Part shown: piece after piece, positions 1 to 12,294 of the stretch
Numbering within the stretch: position 1 is the stretch's first letter
How the letters are laid out: every line of letters begins with the position of its first letter
Assembly: GCA_905339235.1 (NCBI GenBank)
Contig: CAJPFG010000025.1
Coordinates: 1 to 64,000 of the forward strand
DNA length: 64,000 nucleotides
DNA from: Phycisphaerales bacterium
GTDB lineage: Bacteria; Planctomycetota; Phycisphaerae; Phycisphaerales; UBA1924
Reading direction: 5' to 3'
The notes under the pieces: generated by a model
Seen by the model: the letters and a program-made list of their open reading frames with translations, nothing else
What the model was told of the DNA's origin: nothing
The model's database searches: none
Made by a program: the position numbers and the translations under genes

Positions 1-111
1 CTGGGGTACCAGACCCCCGAGGAGTTCGCGGCCGCGTGCGTACCCTCCGGCTCCGCTGCGCTGCGCCTGCGGGTACGCACGCGGGAGGAGGAGTTGGTCA
101 CACTCTCATAA
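1..111 (+). CDS. IS3-family transposase OrfB, C-terminal fragment
   Basis: Reading frame 1 starts LGYQTPEEFAAACVPS, the conserved C-terminal end of IS3-group DDE transposases (integrase core, rve family), and stops at 109-111. Only about 36 residues are in the window, all downstream of the DDE catalytic core, so activity cannot be judged. It belongs to the element whose inverted repeat ends at 140. Confidence 0.78.
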   Translation: MGYQTPEEFAAACVPSGSAALRLRVRTREEELVTLS

Positions 112-140
112 GGGGTGGACCGAAGGATGGGGGCAGGTCA
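1..140 (+). mobile_element. Right end of an IS3-family insertion sequence
   Basis: The window opens inside an IS3-family element. The last 36 codons of its orfB transposase are present (stop TAA at 109-111), followed by a short tail ending in TGGGGGCAGGTCA (128-140). The reverse complement, TGACCTGCCCCCA, is the type of terminal inverted repeat known from many IS3-family elements. Bases after 140 read directly into an unrelated protein (TcmP), which fixes the element's edge. The left end and any target duplication lie outside the window. Confidence 0.8.
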
Positions 141-551
141 CTCCACGCAACCAAGCACCCCCTTGGATTCAAGATCATGAAGGAGGTCATGGAGTCCATC
201 GGCCGGGGACAGGGCGCAATGCCCGGAGAGTTTCACCTCTTGCAAGCCTCCGTCGATGATGGAGACTTGTTCATAGAAGCGTCGGTGCATTTTGCAAAGC
301 GGAGCATCCTCAAGGAGCTTGAGAACGGGCAGCGGCAAGTCAGTCTATTCCGAAATGACTGGGTACTGAGGCCAGACGACCTATTCACGTCCTCCAGTTA
401 CCGCAGGTGCTTGCTAGAACTTGAGAGTGAACACAAACTCGAAGTTCTGGCAGAAGACGGCGTCACGCCCCTTCCCACCCCAAAGCGCCGAAAGTACAGA
501 GACGAACCAACGCTTTCAGAGTCACTCTGGGTTCGATTGGTGGCCGACTGA
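141..551 (+). pseudogene. tcmP: Three-Cys-motif partner protein TcmP, C-terminal part cut by the IS
   Basis: From the first base after the IS end the frame reads LHATKHPLGFKIMKEVM, which matches the conserved H-x(3)-HP-x-G-x(2)-IMK block near the C terminus of TcmP proteins. A basic, winged-helix-like tail follows, with a stop at 549-551. About 136 residues remain; the N-terminal part is lost to, or lies beyond, the IS. TcmP is known to neighbour a DUF5131 (phage Gp37/Gp68) radical-SAM-like protein with a three-Cys motif, possibly in a defence or phage context. The codon use is less GC-biased than in the neighbouring genes, which fits acquired DNA. The family call rests on this motif alone. 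Confidence 0.65.
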
Positions 552-605
552 ACTCGCCGGATGCCGGATGACTCATCGTCTCTCGTTCCCTGACCATTTT
601 CCCAA

Positions 606-1667
606 CTACGCCAGTACCCGCCTCCCAAAGTCCAGCCCCATTGCCCGCTTCGCCAGGTACAGCGTTTCCTCCGCCACCACGTTCGCCCGCTTCACCCCCG
701 CCTTGATGATCTCGATGATCCGGTCATCCCCGCCCGGCGTCTCGAACTCCGCGCGGCGCGCCCGCATCGGCTCCAGCAGCCGGTTGATCGCCTCCGCGAG
801 TTCGGCCTTGATGTGCCCGTCGCCGATGTTGTCGCCGCGGGCGTAGCGGTCTTTGAGTTCGGCGACGCGGGCCTGGTCGGTGATGAAGGCTTCGACGAAC
901 TTGAACAGCACGTTCTCGGGGTCGCCCGGCTCGGTGGGGCTCTGGCGGCCGGTGGTGATTTTGTTGATCTTCTTCTGGACTTCCTTCGCCCCGTCGCTCA
1001 GGAAGATCGCGTTCCCCAGGCTCTTGCTCATCTTCTGCTTGCCGTCGCCGGCCCCGGGGAGGCGCCCGACGCGCCCGATCAGGGCCTTGGGCACCGGGAA
1101 GACCCCGCCAAGTTTCACGTGCTCGTGGTCGTCCGCGCGGTTCGAAACCCCGCAGTACAACTGATTGAACTTCCGCGCGGCCTTGCGGCACATCTCGATG
1201 TGCGGGGCCTGATCCTCGCCCACCGGCACGAGTTCTGGCCGGAACGCCAGGATGTCCGCGCACTGCCCCACCGTGTACATAGGGAAGCCGAACGAGTAAC
1301 TGTCCTTCAGCCCCTTGGTCTCGAGTTCGTGCACCAGCGTCGGGTTCCCCATCACGTCGTTAAACGAGAGCAGCATCGCGAAGAACCACGTCAACTCCGC
1401 GATGGCAGGAACCTCGGTTTGCAGCACGATCGTGGACTTCTGCGGATCAATCCCCGCGGCCAGCCAGTCCTTCACGATCTCGATGGTGTCCTGGCGGATC
1501 TCCTGCGGCTTGTCGAACCGCGTCGTGAACGCGTGCATGTTCGCGAGCAGGAAGTAGCAGTCGTACTGATCCTGCAGCGCGACTCGCCGCTCAACACTGC
1601 CCACCCAGTGTCCCAGGTGCAGTCGGCCCGTGGGCGTGTCGCCGGTCAATATCCGAGGCTTGGTCAT
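606..1667 (-). CDS. trpS: Tryptophanyl-tRNA synthetase
   Basis: Class Ic aminoacyl-tRNA synthetase charging tRNA-Trp with tryptophan, cytosolic. The 353 residues match the usual bacterial length. The HIGH-type motif is HLGH (17-20) within TGDTPTGRLHLGH, the VGEDQ(A)PH element is near 149-156, and the KMSKS loop is exact at 212-216. The gene is convergent with the tcmP remnant (55-bp gap), and its start lies 37 bp downstream of the end of the CPBP protease gene on the same strand. No sign of damage. Confidence 0.97.
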   Translation of the reverse strand: MTKPRILTGDTPTGRLHLGHWVGSVERRVALQDQYDCYFLLANMHAFTTRFDKPQEIRQDTIEIVKDWLAAGIDPQKSTIVLQTEVPAIAELTWFFAMLLSFNDVMGNPTLVHELETKGLKDSYSFGFPMYTVGQCADILAFRPELVPVGEDQAPHIEMCRKAARKFNQLYCGVSNRADDHEHVKLGGVFPVPKALIGRVGRLPGAGDGKQKMSKSLGNAIFLSDGAKEVQKKINKITTGRQSPTEPGDPENVLFKFVEAFITDQARVAELKDRYARGDNIGDGHIKAELAEAINRLLEPMRARRAEFETPGGDDRIIEIIKAGVKRANVVAEETLYLAKRAMGLDFGRRVLA

Positions 1668-1704
1668 GGGCGGAGGGTAGGGGGAATCGAAAGGCCCGCG
1701 CCGG

Positions 1705-2649
1705 TCAACCTCCCTGTCCTCCGATCACCACCGCCACCGCCACGTTCGCCGCGTTGAAGAACACGTGCATCCCGATCGGCACTCCCAGGCTCCGGGTCTT
1801 CTCAAACGCAAAGCCCATGGCGATGCCCAGCACGGTGATGGGGACAATCGAGTACCACGGGATGCCCATTCCCATGTGCACCGCCCCGAAGACCAGGGAC
1901 GCCGCGATGATGGCGATCCAGGAGTGGCCCGTGGCCCGCAGGATCAGCGACTGGACAAAGCCGCGGTAGACGATCTCCTCAAACACGGGCGCGGCCAGCA
2001 CGGCGATGGCGATGAGCACCCACGCCCACGGGTTGCCGGGGTTGTCCAGAAAGGCCTTGAGCGTGGGATGTCCGATCGGGTTGTGGGGCTCGCCGCTGAC
2101 GAACTGGTGCAGCGCGGCGGCGGCGAATCCGGCGCAGGTGACGATCGGCCACGCGAAGGCCCCGCAAAGAACGCCCACGAGCACGGTTCGAGGGGTGATG
2201 CTCATGCCGGCCCTGGGCGCGGCCATGGAAACAAGGCGCGTCAGCACGCCGGCGCACGCCAGCCCGACGGCGTAGCCCGCGAGCATGACGATCGCCTGGT
2301 CGCCGATCGAGGGGTGCTTGAGGTCAACCCCCGCGGCCTGGGCCGCGACGCCCTGGCCGACCTGGAGTATCAGCCAGATGATGGCGGCGCACGCCATCCA
2401 GACCCACCACGGGTGGGCGTCCACGGCGCGCTGGCTCTTGAGGGAGCCGGGCCGGAGCACACCCTTGCCCCACAGCACGACGAGGACGAGCGACGCGCCG
2501 ATCACGTGACCCCAGAACCACGGGTCGGAGGCGATGGTTCGCTCCGCGGCGCGGAGCGGCGCGACGGGCGCTGCGACGGGCGGCGGGGCGGCATCCGCGC
2601 GGGCGGCGGGCGAGCAAAGTACAATCGCCGCGATGACCGCGAGCGCCAT
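1705..2649 (-). CDS. CPBP-family intramembrane metalloprotease
   Basis: A polytopic membrane protein with the three CPBP (Rce1/CAAX-like, PF02517) motifs near its C-terminal end: EEIVYRG, the HMGMG box, and HVFFNAAN. These supply the Glu and His residues expected to bind the catalytic metal. About 314 residues with several hydrophobic segments. The chosen start (MALAVIAAIVLCSPAARA) gives a good signal-anchor or signal-peptide-like N terminus. The frame stays open upstream to 2889, but that part lies antisense to trpC. With this start the gene overlaps the divergent trpC start by 17 bp; a slightly later start is possible. The substrate is unknown. Confidence 0.88.
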   Translation of the reverse strand: MALAVIAAIVLCSPAARADAAPPPVAAPVAPLRAAERTIASDPWFWGHVIGASLVLVVLWGKGVLRPGSLKSQRAVDAHPWWVWMACAAIIWLILQVGQGVAAQAAGVDLKHPSIGDQAIVMLAGYAVGLACAGVLTRLVSMAAPRAGMSITPRTVLVGVLCGAFAWPIVTCAGFAAAALHQFVSGEPHNPIGHPTLKAFLDNPGNPWAWVLIAIAVLAAPVFEEIVYRGFVQSLILRATGHSWIAIIAASLVFGAVHMGMGIPWYSIVPITVLGIAMGFAFEKTRSLGVPIGMHVFFNAANVAVAVVIGGQGG

Positions 2650-3460
2650 CACGCTGGAACAGATCGTCGAGCACACACGGCGCGAGGTGAGCGCGGCCAA
2701 GGCGCAGACCCCCATCGAGGTCATGCGCGATCGGGCGTCGAGCACGCCCGAGCCGCGCAACTTCTTCACCGCCGTCACCCGCCGCGGCAAGGGCGTCACC
2801 AGCGTGATCGCCGAGATCAAAAGGCGCAGCCCCTCGGCGGGGCTCATCCGCAAGGAATACGACACGCATGGTTTCCGGCCGGAGGACATCGCGGTGAAGT
2901 ATCACCGCGCCGGGGCCTCGGCGATTTCCTGCCTCACCGACAAGGAGTTCTTCGGCGGCGACCTGTCCTTCATCGCCCGCATCAAGGCCGCCGTCCCTCT
3001 CCCCGTGCTTCGGAAGGACTTCATCGTCGATCCCTGGCAGTTGTACGAAAGCCGCGCCGCCGGTGCCGACGCGGTGCTCCTGATCGCCGAATGCCTCGAA
3101 GAAGGTCCGTTGGTAGACATGCTCATCCTGGCCCAGCAACTGCACCTGACGGTGCTGCTGGAGGTGCACGGGATGGACAACCTCCTGCGGGTGCGGCCCT
3201 ACGTGGGCTTCCCCCACCGGGCCTACGCCCTGCTGGGGATCAACAACCGCGATCTCTCGACCATGACGGTGGACCTGTCGCACACGCTGCGCCTGGCCGA
3301 GTTGGTGGAAGACCGATCGGTGCTGGTGAGCGAGTCGGGGATAAACTCGGCGGACGATCTGCGTCGCCTGCGCCGGGCGGGGGTCAGCATCGTGCTGGTG
3401 GGCGAGCACCTGATGAAGCAGGAAGACCCGGAAAACGCGCTGCGGGTGCTGCTGGGATAG
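2633..3460 (+). CDS. trpC: Indole-3-glycerol phosphate synthase
   Basis: Catalyses ring closure of CdRP to indole-3-glycerol phosphate in tryptophan biosynthesis. A (beta/alpha)8 barrel of 275 residues. Visible hallmarks are VIAEIKRRSPSAG near the N terminus, LRKDFIVDPWQLYESRAAGADAVLLI (in two blocks), GINNRDLSTM, VSESGI and the phosphate-binding VLVGEHLM. The ATG at 2633 gives the typical TLEQIVEHTRREV opening; longer in-frame extension upstream is Ala/Gly-rich and unlikely. No other trp genes are adjacent apart from trpS, which serves the same amino acid. The divergent CPBP gene overlaps this start. Confidence 0.96.
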   Translation: MTASAITLEQIVEHTRREVSAAKAQTPIEVMRDRASSTPEPRNFFTAVTRRGKGVTSVIAEIKRRSPSAGLIRKEYDTHGFRPEDIAVKYHRAGASAISCLTDKEFFGGDLSFIARIKAAVPLPVLRKDFIVDPWQLYESRAAGADAVLLIAECLEEGPLVDMLILAQQLHLTVLLEVHGMDNLLRVRPYVGFPHRAYALLGINNRDLSTMTVDLSHTLRLAELVEDRSVLVSESGINSADDLRRLRRAGVSIVLVGEHLMKQEDPENALRVLLG

Positions 3461-3508
3461 CCCGATCGCCCCGCCCCCTCCGCCGCTCCGGCGCGCGAAC
3501 AATGGGAC

Positions 3509-4927
3509 ATGCCAAGTTCGTACTACCGCGTGGCGTTGCTGGTCGCGATGTGCGCCGTGCCGGCGCTCGCACAAGAGGATTCGCCGGAGGCTACGGGCGT
3601 CGATGGTTCGGCCCCCGCGGTGACACCGCCGCCCGCCCCGGCGCTGGAGAAGCCCACCGAGGACCCGGGGAAGGTGCTCTTCCAGCACGCCGCCGAAACC
3701 CTGGGCAGGGCTCAGTCGATCCGGTATCACGTGAAGTCGTACACGACGGGAACGCTGTTCAAGCGGACGGCGCGAACGGTGCAGGCCGACGCGAGCCAGT
3801 GCCGCGTGCCGGGGGGGATCCTCCCCGGGTGGCGACTGCGCTTGACCGGCTCGACGACGCAGCCCGGGCAGGGCGGCGAAGGACCCACCGAAGAGTTCGA
3901 TATTGCCTGGCTGATGCTCAACGTGGAATGGGTGGATCACGAGGCGAAAAAGGTCATCGAGAAGCCGTTCCAGGAGTCCAAGCGCGTCCGCCCGTACAAC
4001 CTGAGCAACCCGGCTCGCCTGGAGGACCTGACCTCCTACCGGCCCTTCCAGAAAGAACTCGGCGCCACCGCCTACACCGTCGAGTCGCAGCAGGAGCAGG
4101 GCGGGGTGACGTGCGACGTGATCCTCGTCGAAACCAACCAGGGCAAGAACAAGGCCCGCTGGTGGCTTGGCGCCGAGGACCACCTGCCCCGAAAGATCGA
4201 GCGGTTCATCGAGGGACCGGGCGGCACGTCCTCGAGCATCGTCGAGTTCACCGACGTGCGCGTGGACTACACCGCGCCCTCGCCCAACGCGCTCGCGGCG
4301 CTACGGGTTTCGGTGCCCGAGGGCTACGCGGAAGACCGCGTGCCCCAGCCGGTGCCTGTTCCCGGCGCGGGAACGCCCGGCGGCCTGCTCGGGGGTGGGG
4401 TCGGGCCCGACGGCGGAAAAGAAGTGCCCACCATCGAGAGGCCCGCGGCCCATATCCCACCTCCGCCGCCTCCGGTTCCCGCCGGACCCCCCCAGGCGCC
4501 GGCCTTTGATCTGATGACTCCTTCCGGTGCTCACGTGGCTCTCGACTCCCTGCGCGGCCAGGTCGTGCTGCTGGAGTTCGCCGGCAGTTGGTCGGTGAAC
4601 CTCCGCCTCTCCCGCCCGGAACTCGCTTCGTTCCTCACCCAGCACGGGGGCAAGCCGGTGCAGGCCTTCACGCTCGCGGTGCGCGAAAAATCCAAGGAGA
4701 GCGCGGTTGAAGGGCATCATCCTCCCGCGCCGGCGCTGGGATTGCTGCTGAACGCGGAACAGACGGCCGTGGCGTTCGGGGCGGCGACCTTCCCCTGCTA
4801 CGCGGTGGTCGGCCCCAACGGAGAGTTGCTGGTGGCGCCGACAACCTACAAGGCCGAAGAGACGTTCCACGCGATCAACGACGCCGTGGAAAAGGCCCTC
4901 GCAAAGATGCCCATCCCGCCGAAGTAG
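3509..4927 (+). CDS. Secreted protein with C-terminal thioredoxin-like domain lacking CXXC
   Basis: 472 residues. An N-terminal signal peptide (cut near ALA-QED) leads to a Pro-rich linker. Residues about 45-270 look like a LolA/DUF2092-type half-barrel that measures or modifies a substrate (AETLGRAQSIRYHVKSY, strand-rich). A second Pro-rich linker (about 275-330) leads to a TlpA/AhpC-like thioredoxin fold beginning APAFDLMTPSG and VALDSLRGQVVLLEFAGSW. Where redox-active members carry WCxxC, this one has WSVNL, so it is not expected to act as a dithiol oxidoreductase. Exported, likely periplasmic. Function not assigned. It is convergent with the PEP-CTERM-like gene that follows. Confidence 0.75.
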   Translation: MPSSYYRVALLVAMCAVPALAQEDSPEATGVDGSAPAVTPPPAPALEKPTEDPGKVLFQHAAETLGRAQSIRYHVKSYTTGTLFKRTARTVQADASQCRVPGGILPGWRLRLTGSTTQPGQGGEGPTEEFDIAWLMLNVEWVDHEAKKVIEKPFQESKRVRPYNLSNPARLEDLTSYRPFQKELGATAYTVESQQEQGGVTCDVILVETNQGKNKARWWLGAEDHLPRKIERFIEGPGGTSSSIVEFTDVRVDYTAPSPNALAALRVSVPEGYAEDRVPQPVPVPGAGTPGGLLGGGVGPDGGKEVPTIERPAAHIPPPPPPVPAGPPQAPAFDLMTPSGAHVALDSLRGQVVLLEFAGSWSVNLRLSRPELASFLTQHGGKPVQAFTLAVREKSKESAVEGHHPPAPALGLLLNAEQTAVAFGAATFPCYAVVGPNGELLVAPTTYKAEETFHAINDAVEKALAKMPIPPK

Positions 4928-4945
4928 CCCGCGCCCCAAGTCATA

Positions 4946-5425
4946 TCAGTTCCTGCGGCGGCGCACCAGCACCGCGCCGCCGCCCGAGACGAGCAACCCG
5001 ACGGAGGCCGGGGCCGGCAGCACGCTGGTATGGCCGAACTCGCCGCTCACCACCATCGGACCGCCCACCCAGAAGTGCAGCGCGGTGCGCCAGGGCACAT
5101 CCGTGGACGAGAAGACGCCGGTATCGAACCAACGCGTCTCGAAAGGCCGGACGCTGACAGCGTTGTCGGGGCTGCTGAACCACTCCCCGCCCGGGGTGTT
5201 CTGCCACTCGAACGTCACGACGAGGATGTGCGTCTCATCGTCCATGGGGGCGATGGCGCACGAAAGCCAGTAGTCGGTGCCCACGGCGCCCGGGGCCGGG
5301 ACGTGATCGAACTCCAGTCGCGAACCCGCCGGGCCGGGAGGCACGAAGAACCCTCCGAACACATCCACCTGTGCCGACGCCGTGGCCGTCGTCATGACGG
5401 CCATCGCCAAACTCGCGACTCGCAT
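4946..5425 (-). CDS. Small secreted PEP-CTERM-like protein
   Basis: 159 residues. The start at 5425 gives a clean signal peptide (MRVASLAMAVMTTATASA-Q). The central 110 residues are strand-rich and unrecognised. The C terminus, LPAPASVGLLVSGGGAVLV followed by RRRRN, has the layout of a PEP-CTERM sorting tail (short Pro motif, hydrophobic helix, Arg cluster) in the PAPA variant seen in planctomycetes. By family knowledge such proteins are processed by an exosortase and sent to the envelope or extracellular matrix; no exosortase lies in this window. It is divergent from another protein with the same tail. Confidence 0.75.
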   Translation of the reverse strand: MRVASLAMAVMTTATASAQVDVFGGFFVPPGPAGSRLEFDHVPAPGAVGTDYWLSCAIAPMDDETHILVVTFEWQNTPGGEWFSSPDNAVSVRPFETRWFDTGVFSSTDVPWRTALHFWVGGPMVVSGEFGHTSVLPAPASVGLLVSGGGAVLVRRRRN

Positions 5426-5630
5426 GGCTGATTCTCCCGGGCGGGCGTTCGGAACGACCGTTCCGACTCGAAACACCACCACCCGCGCCAGCGATATCGC
5501 ACCCGCTTTGTCACGCTCGCCCGCTCGTGCAGAGAGGGCGCGGCGCACAAGCGATTTCCGGCCGCGCGTGACAAGTCCCGACGTTCGTCGCTGCCCTGGG
5601 GGGTGAAACACCCCCAAAGGAACCCCCACC

Positions 5631-6254
5631 ATGAACTCTCGCCTCTTTGTCGTCGCTGCTATCGGTCTGTCGTCGTCCGCCCAGGCCGTGGTGATCCACG
5701 ACACCTTCGCCCCGAACTTCGGCTTCAATCCGTCCCTGGTCCATACCGCCGCGGGCGGCACCTCCTCCAACCCATCCACCAACTCCATCGCGGTGTCTTT
5801 CACCGTCCCCTCCGCCGGGCTGGCCTTCGACAGTTTCTCGATCGTCACGGCCTACGAGGCAACCTCCGCGCCCTTCGCGTGGACGACGCTGCACGCGGAC
5901 TCGGGAAACGGCACGCCGGGCGCGGTGGTCGAGTCCCTCCCCCTTTTCCTCATTCTGCAGCAACCCATGAACCCGGTCACCTCTACGACGGTCTCGCAGA
6001 GCAATCCGGCGCTCTCGGCCGGGGCGACCTACTGGATGGTGCTCTCCTGCCCCGCGGGGAACACCTTCCGCTGGTACGACAACTCCATCGGCGCGAGCGG
6101 GTTCTCGCAGAACGCGAACAACCAGGGCTGGGCGACGGACAACACCACCGGACGCCAGCCGGTGCTGCGGATCGAGGCGCGGCCGGTCCCCGCGCCGGCG
6201 GGAATCGTGCCCCTGCTGGGCGCGATGGGGCTGACGCTGCGTCGGCGGCGGTAG
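5631..6254 (+). CDS. Secreted PEP-CTERM-like protein
   Basis: 207 residues with a signal peptide (MNSRLFVVAAIGLSSSAQA), a beta-rich body resembling 'choice-of-anchor' modules (SIVTAYEATSAPFAWTTL, YWMVLSCPAGNTFRWYD), and a PEP-CTERM-like tail PVPAPAGIVPLLGAMGLTL plus RRRR. An AAGGAA ribosome-binding site precedes the ATG. Export and envelope anchoring are inferred from the tail; the molecular role is unknown. The gene ends just before the terminator hairpin shared with ppdK on the opposite strand. Confidence 0.78.
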   Translation: MNSRLFVVAAIGLSSSAQAVVIHDTFAPNFGFNPSLVHTAAGGTSSNPSTNSIAVSFTVPSAGLAFDSFSIVTAYEATSAPFAWTTLHADSGNGTPGAVVESLPLFLILQQPMNPVTSTTVSQSNPALSAGATYWMVLSCPAGNTFRWYDNSIGASGFSQNANNQGWATDNTTGRQPVLRIEARPVPAPAGIVPLLGAMGLTLRRRR

Positions 6255-6263
6255 CAAAGGAAA

Positions 6264-6289
6264 ACGGGCACGCCCGAAAGCGTGCCCGT
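6264..6289 (-). terminator. Rho-independent terminator of ppdK
   Basis: A perfect 10-bp stem (ACGGGCACGC at 6264-6273, GCGTGCCCGT at 6280-6289) with a 6-nt loop. On the minus strand it is followed by a short T run (complement of AAAA at 6261-6264), so it works as an intrinsic terminator for ppdK. It may also stop transcripts of the convergent PEP-CTERM-like gene. Confidence 0.75.
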
Positions 6290-6312
6290 GAAGTTCACAT
6301 CAACCGCTACGA

Positions 6313-9066
<2,754 letters not shown>

Positions 9067-9272
9067 CGAATCCCTTTCAACCTGCATCAGCCGACGCGCG
9101 GTCTTCATCGGTGCTCCGGGGCTCCACCGCCCCTCCGATCTCAATGGCCACAGTTCGGCATTTGATTGGATATTTCTGGCCCCGGGCGAACGCGCGTTGG
9201 GGCCGTGTCGGAAGTCTAGGAACGCTGGCGCGAAAGGACGAATTCCGGGGTTTTTTGCCCGTAGCATCCCGC

Positions 9273-10624
<1,352 letters not shown>

Positions 10625-10628
<4 letters not shown>

Positions 10629-11140
10629 GCACCCAATCTCCAGGCCCCGGCCCGCGCGTCCGCACCGACATCGTGGATGTCTACCTCTTCACCCGCCCGC
10701 CCGAGCACACCGGCACGGTGAGTTTCCTGCAACTCCTGCGCGCGGAAGAGCCGCTGGCGGGAACCTGGCACCCGGTCATGGGGCACGTGGAGCCGAACGA
10801 ATCCGCGGTGCAGTGCGCCCTGCGCGAACTCGCCGAAGAAGTCGGCCTGACACCCTCCAGCCCCGACCTAGTGGGCCTGTGGGCGCTCGAGCAGGTCCAC
10901 CCGTTCTTCGTGGCGTCGCTGGACGCGATCGTGATGAGCCCGCGGTTTGCCGCGGAGGTGCGCCACGGCTGGATGCCCCACCCCGACAGCGAGCACTCCG
11001 CGTTCCGCTGGGTCCGCACCGACGACGCGGCCCTGTTCATGTGGCCTGGACAGCGGGAGACGATCCTGGAGATCCTGGAATCCCTGCTCCCCGACAACTC
11101 GCCCAACCGCGAGTACCTGCGAATCCTGCCGGCGCGTTGA
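10625..11140 (+). CDS. Nudix hydrolase
   Basis: 171 residues carrying a complete Nudix box, GHVEPNESAVQCALREL-AEEVGL, matching GX5EX7REUXEEXGU. It hydrolyses a nucleoside diphosphate linked to some moiety; the substrate cannot be read from sequence. The GTG start overlaps the pabB stop by 4 bp (GTGA), so the two are co-translated. In folate synthesis a Nudix enzyme removes pyrophosphate from dihydroneopterin triphosphate, and the coupling to pabB makes that role plausible but unproven. Confidence 0.88.
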
Positions 11141-11143
11141 GGG

Positions 11144-12289
11144 TCAAGCAGCCATGGCGGGGCTGGCGCGGCCTTCCGCAATTGGGGCGGTGAGGTTCCA
11201 TGGCGCGATCACCCGCGCAGTGTGCGGACCCTGCCACCGGGCACGGCGTGCCCACGAATCCAGCATCGGGCCGGGAGACATGGTGCCGATCACGGTGACG
11301 TGCGCGTCTTCGCCCTCGCCCGTCAGCCGCACACCCAGTTCGCCCAACGCCTTGCCGACGACCCAGGCGTTCTTGCCCCCGTCCACGATCGCGGCGGTCG
11401 CGAACGGCCGCTGCGCGTGCGCTTTCCGCAACGCGGCCCGCGCGCAGGCCAGGCCGGTAAACCGATCCCACAGCCCCACCGGCATTGGAGTGCGGACTTG
11501 CCCCCGGATCGTGCGGCGCAGCGCGACCAGCCCTTCGCCGAAACCCGCCAGCGCTTCTTCCTTCGCGGCGATGCGGCGGTAGCGCTCGCGCGTCTCGCGA
11601 ATCTCGGCGAGCCGGCACGCTTCGGGCGCGTAGCGCTGGGCCACCCAGCCGTTGTTCCGCACCAGGCGCGACAGGATCAGGTTCATGTTCCGGTGCGAGG
11701 CGACCTTTGCGTGCAGCACGCGGAACCGCGGCTCGAAGCACACGCGGTACCCCGCGAGCAGCATCCGCGCCGCGAGGTCGTACTCCTCGGCGTAGTACCC
11801 GAACGACGCGTCGTACCCGCCCAGCGCCAGAAACACCCCGCGCCGAATCGCCACCCCGCACCCGATGAACACCTCGGGCAGGCCGCCCGACTCGCGCGGG
11901 CCCGTGTTCTCCTCACGCGATCCCGGCAGGAAGATGTCCGCCGAGACGGCGCTCACGTCCGCGGGGGCCTCGCGCAGTGCGCGGACGAACCCCAGGTCCA
12001 GCGGGTAGGAGTCGTCGTCGAGCATCACGATCCATTCGGAGGCGGGGTTGCTCTCACGGACGCCGACGTTCCGGGCCGCGGCCCCGAGGTTCTGCGCAAG
12101 GCACACCTGCCGCACGCTCACCCCGCCAACCAGCACGGCTGGAGGCACCAGCCGCTCGCGCGAGTCGTTGTCCACGATCACCACCTCGGCACCGCCGCAC
12201 GCCCCGTGATCGCCCAGGCGCTCAATGGCCCGCAGCGTGCTCTTCAGACGCTCGGGCCGATCGCGGGTAGGGAGTACGTAAGTAATCAT
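11144..12289 (-). CDS. GT2-family glycosyltransferase with extra C-terminal domain
   Basis: 381 residues. The GT-A fold opens MITYVLPTRDRPERL. It has the nucleotide-binding VVIVDNDS, a metal-binding DDD in IVMLDDDSYPLDL, and the acceptor-side G-G-Y-D/E-Y-D motif (GGYDASFGYYAEEYDLAARM). About 100 C-terminal residues (from near ATAAIVDGGKNAWVV) form a separate alpha/beta unit that may be a divergent relative of the module found on neighbouring transferases. It lies 5 nt downstream of the nucleotidyltransferase/kinase gene on the same strand, so the two are probably co-transcribed. The sugar donor and acceptor are unknown. Confidence 0.85.
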   Translation of the reverse strand: MITYVLPTRDRPERLKSTLRAIERLGDHGACGGAEVVIVDNDSRERLVPPAVLVGGVSVRQVCLAQNLGAAARNVGVRESNPASEWIVMLDDDSYPLDLGFVRALREAPADVSAVSADIFLPGSREENTGPRESGGLPEVFIGCGVAIRRGVFLALGGYDASFGYYAEEYDLAARMLLAGYRVCFEPRFRVLHAKVASHRNMNLILSRLVRNNGWVAQRYAPEACRLAEIRETRERYRRIAAKEEALAGFGEGLVALRRTIRGQVRTPMPVGLWDRFTGLACARAALRKAHAQRPFATAAIVDGGKNAWVVGKALGELGVRLTGEGEDAHVTVIGTMSPGPMLDSWARRARWQGPHTARVIAPWNLTAPIAEGRASPAMAA

Positions 12290-12294
12290 GCGGT

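Noticed and set aside
1765..4509. A 914-residue open frame on the plus strand across the CPBP, trpC and following genes
   Set aside because: It is a Gly/Arg/His-rich shadow produced by high GC; it covers trpC and the antisense of the protease and shows no family motif.
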